A DNA stretch of 7,013 bases from DATBIO01 sp036556965 (GCA_036556965.1 DATBIO010000049.1:1-7013); one strand, 5' to 3'. Numbered from the stretch's first letter, positions 1-6,558 are shown. Notes: generated by a model from the sequence alone, not told the origin. Numbers and translations: made by a program.

Positions 1-510
1 AACCTGACCGACGGGCTCGACGGCCTGGCGATCGGGACCACGCTGATCGCCGCGGCCGCCTTCACCGGGCTCGCCTACGTGACCAGCCACTTCCGCTTCT
101 CCGAGTACCTCGACCTGCTGCACCGCGCGAGCGCGGGCGAGGTCACCGTGTTCTGCGGAGCGATGGTCGGCGCCGCGATGGGCTTCCTGTGGTGGAACTG
201 CTATCCCGCCCAGATCTTCATGGGCGACGTGGGCAGCCTCAGCCTCGGCGGCGCCCTGGGCACGGTGGCCATCCTCATCAAGCAGGAGCTGCTGCTGGTG
301 GCCATCGGCGGCCTCTTCGTGCTGGAGGCCCTCTCCGTGATGATCCAGGTCTTCTTCTTCAAGCTCACGGGGAGGCGCGTCTTCCGCATGGCCCCCCTGC
401 ACCACCACTTCGAGCTGATCGGGTGGCAGGAGCCGCAGATCATCATCCGCTTCCTGATCGTGGCCTTCATCTTCGCGCTGTTCTCGATCACGACCCTCAA
501 GCTCCGATGA
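1..510 (+). CDS. mraY: MraY, phospho-MurNAc-pentapeptide transferase (C-terminal half, 5' end outside window)
   Basis: Integral inner-membrane enzyme that transfers phospho-MurNAc-pentapeptide from UDP to undecaprenyl phosphate, giving lipid I. Reading frame 1 is open from the first base, and 169 codons plus a TGA stop are present. This is about the last half of a protein that usually has around 360 residues, so the true start and the first Asp pair of the active site lie upstream. The fragment opens directly on the family signature NLTDGLDGLA. It then carries FMGDVGS (fragment residues about 74-80, whose Asp at residue 76 matches the third catalytic Asp) and the HHH motif (residues 134-136) followed by FELIGWQEP. 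Hydrophobic stretches near residues 9-28, 48-66, 82-120 and 147-167 fit the last membrane helices. It ends on TLKLR, close to the usual MraY C-terminus. An internal GTG at 79 is not the start, because the signature lies upstream of it. Identification is secure; the gene is partial only because the window cuts it. Confidence 0.97.
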   Translation, partial: NLTDGLDGLAIGTTLIAAAAFTGLAYVTSHFRFSEYLDLLHRASAGEVTVFCGAMVGAAMGFLWWNCYPAQIFMGDVGSLSLGGALGTVAILIKQELLLVAIGGLFVLEALSVMIQVFFFKLTGRRVFRMAPLHHHFELIGWQEPQIIIRFLIVAFIFALFSITTLKLR

Positions 511-563
511 AGCGGGGGAAGGGCGTGCGAACGGAGAGACCAGACATGACCGAGGCGGGATGA
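507..563 (+). CDS. Candidate 18-residue mini-ORF bridging mraY and murD
   Basis: An ATG at 507 overlaps the mraY stop as ATGA. It opens an in-frame run of 18 codons (MKRGKGVRTERPDMTEAG) ending at TGA 561-563, inside the murD ribosome binding region. The peptide is basic and matches no family I recognise. No good Shine-Dalgarno sequence precedes it, so it could be translated only by ribosomes that have just terminated on mraY. Its plausible role is to carry ribosomes across the 60-base gap to murD rather than to make a functional peptide. It may equally be chance, since a short open frame in GC-rich DNA is common. A second in-frame ATG lies at 546. Confidence 0.2.
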   Translation: MKRGKGVRTERPDMTEAG

Positions 564-565
564 GG
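562..565 (+). promoter_or_regulatory. Ribosome binding site of murD
   Basis: GAGG lies five bases before the GTG at 571. This supports GTG 571 as the murD start: the frame upstream is closed by TGA at 547-549, with no other start codon in between. The ATG at 560 is in another frame. Confidence 0.7.
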
Positions 566-570
566 TCGCC

Positions 571-1974
571 GTGGAGCTGGCGGGGAAAACCGTCGTCGTC
601 GTCGGGTTGGCGCGGTCGGGGGTCGCGGCGGCCCGCTTCCTGGCTTCTCGCGGGGCGCGGGTGGTGGCCACGGACCGGAAGGGGGAAGGGGAGCTCCCGC
701 AGGAGGCGATGACCCTGGGCCAGGACGGCGTCAGGCTCGAGCTGGGACCGCACCGCCCGGAGACGCTCGCCGGCGCGGACCTGGTGGTGGTGTCCCCGGG
801 CGTCCCCTGGGACCTCCCCGCGCTGGCCGCCGCGCGCACCGCGGGGGTCGAGGTCATCGGCGAGCTCGAGCTCGGCTACCGGACCCTGCGCGGACGGGTG
901 GCCGCCGTCACCGGCACCAAGGGCAAGTCCACCACCACCGCCGCCCTGGGGGCGATGCTGCGCGAGGGCGGGGGCGACGTGCGCGTGGGCGGCAACATCG
1001 GGGAGGCGGTGACGGGGCTGTTGGAGGGCTCCACGGAGGCCACGCGCTTCGTGCTGGAGGTCTCCAGCTTCCAGCTCGAGGGCACGCGCGACTTCCACCC
1101 CGAGGTGGCGGTGTTCCTGAACCTCTCCCCGGACCACCTCGACCGCCATCCCAGCTTCGAGGACTACGCGGCGGCCAAGGCGCGCATCTTCGCCAACCAG
1201 ACGGAAGACGACTGGGCGGTGGTGAACGCCGACGACCACGGCGTCCTGGCCCGGGCCCGCGCGGGCCGCGCGCGGCAGGTCTTCTTCCACCCCGCGCCCC
1301 TGACCGAGGCCCCCCAGGGCAACGCCGCCTTCTTCGCCGGCGGCTTCGCCTGCCTGCGGCGCGAGGGGAGGACCGAGCGCCTCTTCGCTCGCGCGGAGGT
1401 GCGGTTGCCCGGCGAGCACCTGCGCGGCGACCTCCTGGCCGCGGCCGCCGCCGCCCGGCTGATGGACGCCTCGCCGGACGACGTCCGCGCCGCCGCCGCC
1501 CGCTTCACCGGCGTGGAGCACGTGCTGGAGCGCGTGGACGAGGTCGGCGGGGTGGCCTTCTTCAACGACTCCAAGGCCACCAACGTGGAGGCGGCGCGCC
1601 GGAGCCTGGAGGCCTTCGAGGGGCCGGTGGCCGTGATCCTGGGCGGCCGCTACAAGGGGGGCGACTTCGGCCTCCTCGCCCCCGCCCTGCGGCGGCCCGG
1701 CCGGGCCGTCCTCGCCATCGGCGAGGCGCGCCCCCTCATCGCCGAGGCGCTGGGCGGCGTGGTGGAGGTCGTGGACTGCGCCTCCCTGCGCGAGGCCGTG
1801 GAGCGCGCGCACGCCGCGGTGCGGCCGCAGGGCACCGTGCTGCTCGCCCCCGCCTGCTCCTCCTTCGACATGTTCGCCGACTACGCGGAGCGCGGCCGCG
1901 CCTTCAAGGCCGAGGTCGCGCGGCTGGCGGAGACGCTGCGCGGCCCCTCCGGCCCGAGGACGGGCAATGGCTAA
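571..1974 (+). CDS. murD: MurD, UDP-N-acetylmuramoyl-L-alanine--D-glutamate ligase
   Basis: Cytoplasmic Mur ligase that adds D-glutamate to UDP-MurNAc-L-Ala using ATP. The product is 467 residues, slightly longer than the E. coli enzyme (438). The N-terminal UDP-binding Rossmann domain begins VVVVGLARSGVAAARFL (residues about 8-24). The central ATPase domain has the P-loop GTKGKST (115-121), the HLDRH segment (189-193) and YAAAKARIF (199-207), whose Lys203 matches the carbamylated lysine of the family. The C-terminal domain holds FNDSKATN (331-338) and LAPACSSFDMF (425-435). The P-loop has Lys where the best-known enzymes have Asn (GTNGKS). GTG at 571 is the only start in the frame after an upstream stop and places the Rossmann glycines at the usual distance. 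It follows mraY after 60 bases and its 3' end overlaps ftsW by 8 bases. The last dozen residues (Gly/Pro/Arg rich) lie outside the conserved fold. murE and murF, the usual partners, would be upstream of the window. Confidence 0.97.
   Translation: MELAGKTVVVVGLARSGVAAARFLASRGARVVATDRKGEGELPQEAMTLGQDGVRLELGPHRPETLAGADLVVVSPGVPWDLPALAAARTAGVEVIGELELGYRTLRGRVAAVTGTKGKSTTTAALGAMLREGGGDVRVGGNIGEAVTGLLEGSTEATRFVLEVSSFQLEGTRDFHPEVAVFLNLSPDHLDRHPSFEDYAAAKARIFANQTEDDWAVVNADDHGVLARARAGRARQVFFHPAPLTEAPQGNAAFFAGGFACLRREGRTERLFARAEVRLPGEHLRGDLLAAAAAARLMDASPDDVRAAAARFTGVEHVLERVDEVGGVAFFNDSKATNVEAARRSLEAFEGPVAVILGGRYKGGDFGLLAPALRRPGRAVLAIGEARPLIAEALGGVVEVVDCASLREAVERAHAAVRPQGTVLLAPACSSFDMFADYAERGRAFKAEVARLAETLRGPSGPRTGNG
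1956..1960 (+). promoter_or_regulatory. Ribosome binding site of ftsW
   Basis: GAGGA within the last codons of murD lies six bases before the ATG at 1967, an ordinary spacing. It fixes the ftsW start inside the murD stop region. Confidence 0.7.
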
Positions 1975-3058
1975 GAAGCTCTCCTCCGACCTCACCCTCT
2001 TCGCGGTGGGTGCGGCCCTGCTCGGGCTGGGCCTGGTCATGGTCTGGAGCGCGTCCTCCGTGCTGGCCTCGGAGCGCCACGGCAACGCCTACCACTTCCT
2101 CATCCGGCAGGTGGTATGGGCGGCGCTGGGCCTGGTGGCCATGGTGGCGGCCATGCGCCTCGACTACCGGAAGCTGCGGCAGCCCGCCGTGGTCTACGCC
2201 GTGCTGGGCGCCGCCACCCTGCTCCTGGTGGCCGTGCTCTTCATGCCCGCCGTGAACGACACGCACCGCTGGATCCGCCTGGGCGCGCTCTCCTTCCAGC
2301 CCGCGGAGCTGGCCAAGCTGGCGGTGGTGCTCTTCCTCGCCTATCACCTCGAGCGCCGGGGCGATCGCATCAACGACTTCCTGCCCAGCCTCTTTCCCGC
2401 CCTCCTGCTGCTGGGCTGGTTCGCCTTCCTCGTCTACATCCAGCCCGACCTCGGGACGGCGGCCACCATCGTGCTGCTGGGCGGGATCATGCTCTACCTG
2501 TCCGGTGTGCGCCTGCGCTACTTCGCCGCCCTGGGCGTGCCCGGCGCCGTGCTCCTCTACCAGGCGGTGATGACGGCGGCCTACCGCCGCGACCGCATCG
2601 AGGCCTTCCTGAACCCGTACGCCGACCCGCGCGGGTCCGGCTACCAGATCATCCAGAGCCTCATCGCGGTGGGCACGGGCGGCATCACCGGCGTGGGGCT
2701 GATGGAGGGCAGGCAGAAGCTCTTCTTCCTGCCCTACCCGTACAGCGACTTCATCTTCGCCGTCATCGGCGAGGAGCTGGGCCTGGTGGGAGCGGGCCTC
2801 GTCGTGCTGGGCTTCGTGCTCCTGCTCTGGCGCGGCCTGCGCGCGGCCTGGCGGGCGCCCGACCCCTTCGGCACCTACCTGGCCGCCGGCCTGACCCTGG
2901 CCATCGTGGTGCAGGCCCTCGTCAACGTGAGCGTGGTGCTCGGGCTCCTGCCCGCCAAGGGCATCCCCCTCCCCTTCATCAGCGCGGGGGGCAGCTCGCT
3001 GCTGTTCACCCTCCTCGCGCTCGGCCTGGTGCTGAGCGTCTCCCAGCATGGCGACTGA
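1967..3058 (+). CDS. ftsW: FtsW, SEDS-family septal peptidoglycan glycosyltransferase
   Basis: Polytopic inner-membrane protein of the SEDS (RodA/FtsW/SpoVE) family, which polymerises lipid II into glycan strands at the septum together with a class B penicillin-binding protein. The 363-residue product begins MAKKLSSDLTLF and is hydrophobic nearly throughout, fitting about ten membrane helices. Family landmarks in order: WSASSVLA near residues 25-32, WIRLG (102-106), FQPAELAKL (110-118), QPDLGTAATI (159-168), GSGYQIIQSLIAVGTGG around 224-240, SDFIFAVIGEELG (260-272) and GIPLPFISAGGSS (332-344). Asp261 in SDFIF matches the catalytic Asp of SEDS enzymes. Two positions differ from the commonest pattern: Tyr259 where His usually precedes the T/S-D-F motif, and Ala340 in SAGGSS where Tyr is usual. 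FtsW rather than RodA is inferred from its place between murD and murG. It overlaps murD by 8 bases and murG by 11. Confidence 0.95.
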   Translation: MAKKLSSDLTLFAVGAALLGLGLVMVWSASSVLASERHGNAYHFLIRQVVWAALGLVAMVAAMRLDYRKLRQPAVVYAVLGAATLLLVAVLFMPAVNDTHRWIRLGALSFQPAELAKLAVVLFLAYHLERRGDRINDFLPSLFPALLLLGWFAFLVYIQPDLGTAATIVLLGGIMLYLSGVRLRYFAALGVPGAVLLYQAVMTAAYRRDRIEAFLNPYADPRGSGYQIIQSLIAVGTGGITGVGLMEGRQKLFFLPYPYSDFIFAVIGEELGLVGAGLVVLGFVLLLWRGLRAAWRAPDPFGTYLAAGLTLAIVVQALVNVSVVLGLLPAKGIPLPFISAGGSSLLFTLLALGLVLSVSQHGD

Positions 3059-4127
3059 GTCCACGCTGCTCGTCGCCGCCGGCGGCACCGGCGGCCACAT
3101 CTTCCCGGGCATCGCCGTGGCGGACGAGGTCCGCCGCCGCGACCCCTCTGCGCGCATCGTCTTCGTGGGCACGCCCCGCGGCCTGGAGGGCCGGCTCGTC
3201 CCCCGCGCCGGCTACGAGCTGGTGATGCTGCCCATCCTGCCCCTGAACCGCGTGGGCGCGCGGGGGCTGGCCAAGGGCCTGCTCGCGCTGCCCGGGGCGC
3301 TGCTCAAGGCCCTGGCCCTGGTCCGGCGCCGCCGGCCGTCGGCCGTGCTCGGCGTGGGCGGGTACGCGGGGGGGCCCCTGCTGCTCATGGCCGCGCTGCT
3401 GGGCGTCCGCACCGTCATCCTCGAGCCCAACGCGCGCCCGGGCTTCACCAACCGCGTGCTGCGTCCGTTCGTCCGCCACGCCGCCTGCTCCTACGAGGCG
3501 GCGCGCCGCCAGTTCGGCAGGAAGGGCGTGCTCACGGGCAACCCGGTGCGCGGCGGCTTCGCGTCGCTGCCCGCCAGGGCCCACCAGCCCCCGTACACGC
3601 TGCTCGTCTTCGGGGGCAGCCAGGGGTCGCGCGTGCTGAACGAGGCGATGGCGGCGGCCCTGCCCCACCTGCCGCCCGCGGACACCCTGCGCATCGTGCA
3701 CCAGACGGGCGAGGCGGCCCTCGACGAGGTGCGCGCCGCCTACGCCGCCGCGGGGCGGGACGGCGACGCCGTGTTGCCCTTCCTGCACGACATGGAGGAG
3801 CGCTTCGCGGGCGCCGACCTCGTGGCCTGCCGCAGCGGGGCCACTACCTGCGCGGAGCTGGCGGTGGCGGGCAAGGCCTCGGTGCTGGTCCCCTTCGCCC
3901 GGGCCGCCGACGACCACCAGAGGAGCAACGCGGTGGCCATGCAGGAGGCGGGGGCCGCGGTGATGGTGGAGGAGCACGAGCTGGACGGGCGGCGCCTGGC
4001 GGAGGCCGTGCGCGGCGTGCTCCTGGCCCCGGGAAGGCTGGAAGCCATGGAGTCGGCGGCGCGCGGCCTGGGCCGCGCCGACGCCGCCGCGCGCGTGGCC
4101 GACCTCCTGGAGGGCCGCGCGTGCTGA
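3048..4127 (+). CDS. murG: MurG, UDP-GlcNAc:lipid I GlcNAc transferase
   Basis: Peripheral inner-membrane glycosyltransferase (GT-B fold, family GT28) that transfers GlcNAc from UDP-GlcNAc to lipid I, giving lipid II. At 359 residues it matches the usual length of about 355. The N-terminal domain has AAGGTGGHIFP (residues 10-20), where His17 corresponds to the proposed general base, then GVGGYAGGP (102-110), EPNARPGFTN at about 126-135, and GNPVR (164-168). The C-terminal nucleotide-sugar domain has FGGSQGSR (188-195) and CRSGATTCAEL (261-271), in which Glu270 matches the residue that contacts the UDP ribose, followed by VPFARAADDHQRSNA. The ATG at 3048 lies inside the ftsW 3' end, an 11-base overlap. 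No purine-rich ribosome site is evident in the 20 bases before it, so expression probably depends on ribosomes finishing ftsW. Pro in EPN replaces the Gln of the common EQN pattern. The 3' end overlaps murC by 7 bases. Confidence 0.97.
   Translation: MATESTLLVAAGGTGGHIFPGIAVADEVRRRDPSARIVFVGTPRGLEGRLVPRAGYELVMLPILPLNRVGARGLAKGLLALPGALLKALALVRRRRPSAVLGVGGYAGGPLLLMAALLGVRTVILEPNARPGFTNRVLRPFVRHAACSYEAARRQFGRKGVLTGNPVRGGFASLPARAHQPPYTLLVFGGSQGSRVLNEAMAAALPHLPPADTLRIVHQTGEAALDEVRAAYAAAGRDGDAVLPFLHDMEERFAGADLVACRSGATTCAELAVAGKASVLVPFARAADDHQRSNAVAMQEAGAAVMVEEHELDGRRLAEAVRGVLLAPGRLEAMESAARGLGRADAAARVADLLEGRAC
4109..4113 (+). promoter_or_regulatory. Ribosome binding site of murC
   Basis: GGAGG inside the last murG codons lies seven bases before the GTG at 4121. 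It supports that GTG as the start, which also leaves the normal short lead before the GIGGSG motif. Confidence 0.75.
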
Positions 4128-5491
4128 AGAAGTACCGGCACGTGCACTTCGTGGGCATCGGCGGCAGCGGCATGAGCGGGATCGCCGAGGTGCTGTGCAA
4201 CCTCGGGTACGTGGTGTCCGGCTCCGACCTGAAGCGCTCGGCCACCACCGACCGACTGGCCGCGCTGGGGGCCAGGGTGTGCGAGGGCCACGCCGCGGCC
4301 AACGTGGAGGACGCGCACGTGGTGGTGACCTCGACCGCCGTGCGCCCCGACAACCCGGAGGTGCTGGAGGCGCGCCGCCGCAGCGTGCCCGTCATCCCCC
4401 GCGCGGAGATGCTGGCCGAGCTGATGCGGATGAAGTACGGGGTGGCGGTGGCGGGCAGCCACGGCAAGACCACCACCACGTCCATGGTGGCCATGGTGCT
4501 GGAGAAGGGCGGGCTCGACCCCACGGTGGTGGTGGGGGGCCGGCTGGGCGTCCTGGGCTCGGGGGGCCGGCTGGGCAAGGGCGAGTTCATGGTGGCGGAG
4601 GCCGACGAGTCGGACCGCTCGTTCCTGAAGCTGTCGCCCACCGTGGCCGTCGTCACCAACATCGACCGCGAGCACCTCGACACCTACCGCGACCTCGCGG
4701 ACGTGCAGGAGACGTTCCTGGGCTTCGTGAACAAGGTGCCGTTCTACGGTGCGGCCGTGCTCTGCCTCGACGACGCGCCGGTGCAGGACATCCTGCCCCG
4801 CGTCGAGCGCCGGGTGCTCAGCTACGGCCTCAGCCCGCAGGCCCAGGTGTCCGCGCGCGAGGTGCAGCTGCTCCCCCTGGGCGCGCGCTACACCGCCACC
4901 CTGGGCGGCGAGCCGCAGGGCACCGTGGAGCTGAGCGTGCCCGGCGCGCACAACGTCCTCAACTCCCTGGCCGCGGTGGCGGTGGGTCTCGACCTCGGCG
5001 TCGGCTTCGACGAGGTGCAGGCGGGCCTGCGCGCCTTCACGGGCGTGGACCGCCGCTTCCAGGTGCGGGGCGAGGCGGGGGGGGTGACGGTGGTGGACGA
5101 CTATGGCCACCACCCCACGGAGATCCACGCCACCCTGGAGGCGCTGAAGTCCATGGCCGGCGCGCGGCGGATGGTGGTGCTCTTCCAGCCGCACCGGTAC
5201 ACGCGCACGCAGGCGCTCTGGGACGAGTTCTGCCGCGCCTTCCACGTGGCCGACGTGGTCCTCCTCTGCGACGTCTACCCCGCGGGCGAGGAGCCCCTGG
5301 CCGACGTCAGCGCGGAGACGCTGGCCGCCGCCATGGGCAAGAAGGGCCACCGCCAGGCCGTCTACGCGGGCGACCTGAGAGGGGCCACGGATCGCCTGGC
5401 CGCCGAGGTGCGCGAGGGTGACGTGGTCCTCACCCTCGGCGCGGGCAGCGTCTGGACGGCGGGCGAGGAGCTCCTGCGGAGGCGGCAGTGA
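4121..5491 (+). CDS. murC: MurC, UDP-N-acetylmuramate--L-alanine ligase
   Basis: Cytoplasmic ATP-dependent ligase that attaches the first amino acid, L-Ala, to UDP-MurNAc. It has 456 residues, a little shorter than the E. coli enzyme (491) but complete by motif. Domain 1 starts VGIGGSGMSGIAE (11-23). Domain 2 has the P-loop AGSHGKTTTT (111-120), EADESDRSFLKLSP (160-173) and TNIDREHLDTY (179-189). Domain 3 has DDYGHHPTEI (326-335), the segment that best separates MurC from MurD/E/F, then FQPHRYTRT (355-363) and GAGSVW (440-445). The P-loop Ser113 replaces the Thr of the common GTHGKTT form, a mild change. Mpl, the related recycling ligase, is an alternative on motifs alone, but the dcw location and the length favour MurC. 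The start is GTG, with a strong ribosome site. It overlaps murG by 7 bases and ftsQ by 4. A run of eight G at 5077-5084 lies just before the DDYGHHP motif, and the frame is intact through it. Confidence 0.96.
   Translation: MLKKYRHVHFVGIGGSGMSGIAEVLCNLGYVVSGSDLKRSATTDRLAALGARVCEGHAAANVEDAHVVVTSTAVRPDNPEVLEARRRSVPVIPRAEMLAELMRMKYGVAVAGSHGKTTTTSMVAMVLEKGGLDPTVVVGGRLGVLGSGGRLGKGEFMVAEADESDRSFLKLSPTVAVVTNIDREHLDTYRDLADVQETFLGFVNKVPFYGAAVLCLDDAPVQDILPRVERRVLSYGLSPQAQVSAREVQLLPLGARYTATLGGEPQGTVELSVPGAHNVLNSLAAVAVGLDLGVGFDEVQAGLRAFTGVDRRFQVRGEAGGVTVVDDYGHHPTEIHATLEALKSMAGARRMVVLFQPHRYTRTQALWDEFCRAFHVADVVLLCDVYPAGEEPLADVSAETLAAAMGKKGHRQAVYAGDLRGATDRLAAEVREGDVVLTLGAGSVWTAGEELLRRRQ
5478..5482 (+). promoter_or_regulatory. 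Ribosome binding site of ftsQ
   Basis: GGAGG near the end of murC lies five bases before the GTG at 5488. With the GTGA overlap of start and murC stop, it fixes the ftsQ start and suggests coupled translation. Confidence 0.75.
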
Positions 5492-6558
5492 AGGGCACCC
5501 CGCGCCAGCTCGAGCTGGACCCCACGGGCCGCCGCGAGCGCCGTCGCGAGGCACGGAGGCTGCTCGAGGACGTGCGGCGCGCGCGGGCGGACCGCGACGA
5601 GCCGGTCGAGGCGGGGGACCAGCCGTTCCTGCGCTCGAGCCGGCGCACGCGCGTGCGCCGGGCCCGGCGCGGCCTCACCGGGCGCGTCGTCCTGGGCCTG
5701 CAGCTGGCGGGGGGGGCGGCCGTCCTCCTGACCCTGCTCTGGGGCGGCTACGCGCGCGTCATGGCCAGCGAGCGCCTGCGCGTGACGCGGCTCGAGGTGC
5801 GCGGCGGTCGCTTCCTCTCCGAGGGCGAGGTGCGCGACCTCCTGGGGCCGGCGGTGGGCGAGAACATCCTCTCCCTGGACATCGCCTCCCTCACCGCGCG
5901 GCTCAAGGCCTCGCCCTGGGTGGCGGAGGCCAGCATCGTGCGCACGCTGCCCGACACGCTCCGGGTGGAGGTGCGCGAGCGCGAGCCGCTGGCCGTGGCG
6001 GAGGTGGAGCGGCTCTACCTGATGGGCGCGGACGGCACCCTGATCGACGTGTACGGTCCGCGCACCGCCGGCTTCGACCTCCCCATCGTGCGCGGCCTGG
6101 GCAGCGCCTCCGTCGAGGTCCGCCGCGAGCGGGGCGCGCGGCTGGCCGCCCTGCTCGCGGACCTGGGCGCGCTGGGGGCGGTGGTGTCGGAGCTGGAGGT
6201 CGAGCCGGGCGGCGACATCCGCGTGGTGCTGCGGGGGGGCGGCGAGGTGCTGCGCCTGGGCGAGCCACCCTACCGGCCGGCCCTGGAGACGTTCCTCGGC
6301 CTGCGCAGCCAGCTCGCGCGGCGCTGCCCCGATGCCGAGTACTTCGACCTGCGCTTCCGCGACCGGATCTACGTGAAGAGGGGAGCGGCCCCCGCCGGCG
6401 CGGGCACGGAGCCCGCCCCGCGCGCGCTCCCCGCCCCCGCGCCCCCTGCCCCTGCGCTGCCCGCGACCGCGCCGCGGCACCCATCCGACGTGGGCACCGG
6501 ACCGAACGGCGGCGAGGTGCGCCCGGTGCGCCACCAAACGGAGCCTGGCAATGGATGA
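5488..6558 (+). CDS. ftsQ: FtsQ/DivIB-type cell division protein with POTRA domain
   Basis: Bitopic divisome protein that, in studied species, links FtsA/FtsZ-side components to the FtsB-FtsL and FtsW-FtsI synthase complex. The 356 residues divide as follows: a long, strongly basic and charged cytoplasmic part (1-66), one membrane helix (about 67-88), a POTRA domain (about 97-167), a beta domain (about 168-298) and an Ala/Pro-rich tail (299-356). Visible landmarks are LRVTRLEVRGGRFLSEGEV at the POTRA start, SPWVAEASIVRTLPDTLRVEVREREPLAV at about 142-170, DGTLIDVYG, and YFDLRFRDRIYVKR (285-298), the usual closing beta segment. The cytoplasmic part is longer than the roughly 25 residues in E. 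coli, and the tail extends well past the conserved domain. A G8 tract at 5709-5716 encodes part of the membrane helix. It starts with GTG overlapping the murC stop (GTGA), without the murB and ddl genes often found here. Family assignment is strong from domain order and position; overall sequence similarity in this family is always weak. Confidence 0.92.
   Translation: MKGTPRQLELDPTGRRERRREARRLLEDVRRARADRDEPVEAGDQPFLRSSRRTRVRRARRGLTGRVVLGLQLAGGAAVLLTLLWGGYARVMASERLRVTRLEVRGGRFLSEGEVRDLLGPAVGENILSLDIASLTARLKASPWVAEASIVRTLPDTLRVEVREREPLAVAEVERLYLMGADGTLIDVYGPRTAGFDLPIVRGLGSASVEVRRERGARLAALLADLGALGAVVSELEVEPGGDIRVVLRGGGEVLRLGEPPYRPALETFLGLRSQLARRCPDAEYFDLRFRDRIYVKRGAAPAGAGTEPAPRALPAPAPPAPALPATAPRHPSDVGTGPNGGEVRPVRHQTEPGNG

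Noticed and set aside
511..570. Possible promoter or terminator in the mraY-murD gap
   Set aside because: I see no -10/-35-like pair, no hairpin followed by a T run, and the gap is only 60 bases in an otherwise continuous operon.
516..690. Two GGGAAGGG octamers (516-523 and 683-690) resembling E. coli FtsK-orienting sequences
   Set aside because: Such G-rich octamers are expected by chance in this composition, and the organism's own motif is unknown; strand skew over the genome would be needed.
4534..4576. A 16-base direct repeat (4534-4549 and 4561-4576) with a 27-base period in murC, encoding GGRLG twice
   Set aside because: The segment has the normal MurC length and pattern before the EADES motif, so this looks like chance similarity of Gly-rich codons rather than a recent duplication.
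2116..5421. Long + strand frames at 2116-3225 and 4195-5421 overlapping ftsW and murC
   Set aside because: Out-of-frame shadows rich in Arg, Gly, Pro and Ala with no recognisable domain; the genes in the other frame carry complete family motifs.
3740..5554. A 604-codon open frame on the - strand opposite murG and murC, and similar long - strand frames at 1904-3172, 3006-3977 and 5362-6537
   Set aside because: They lie opposite genes with clear motifs, their translations are low-complexity His/Arg/Gly/Ala-rich, and such open frames are expected on the reverse of very GC-rich coding DNA.
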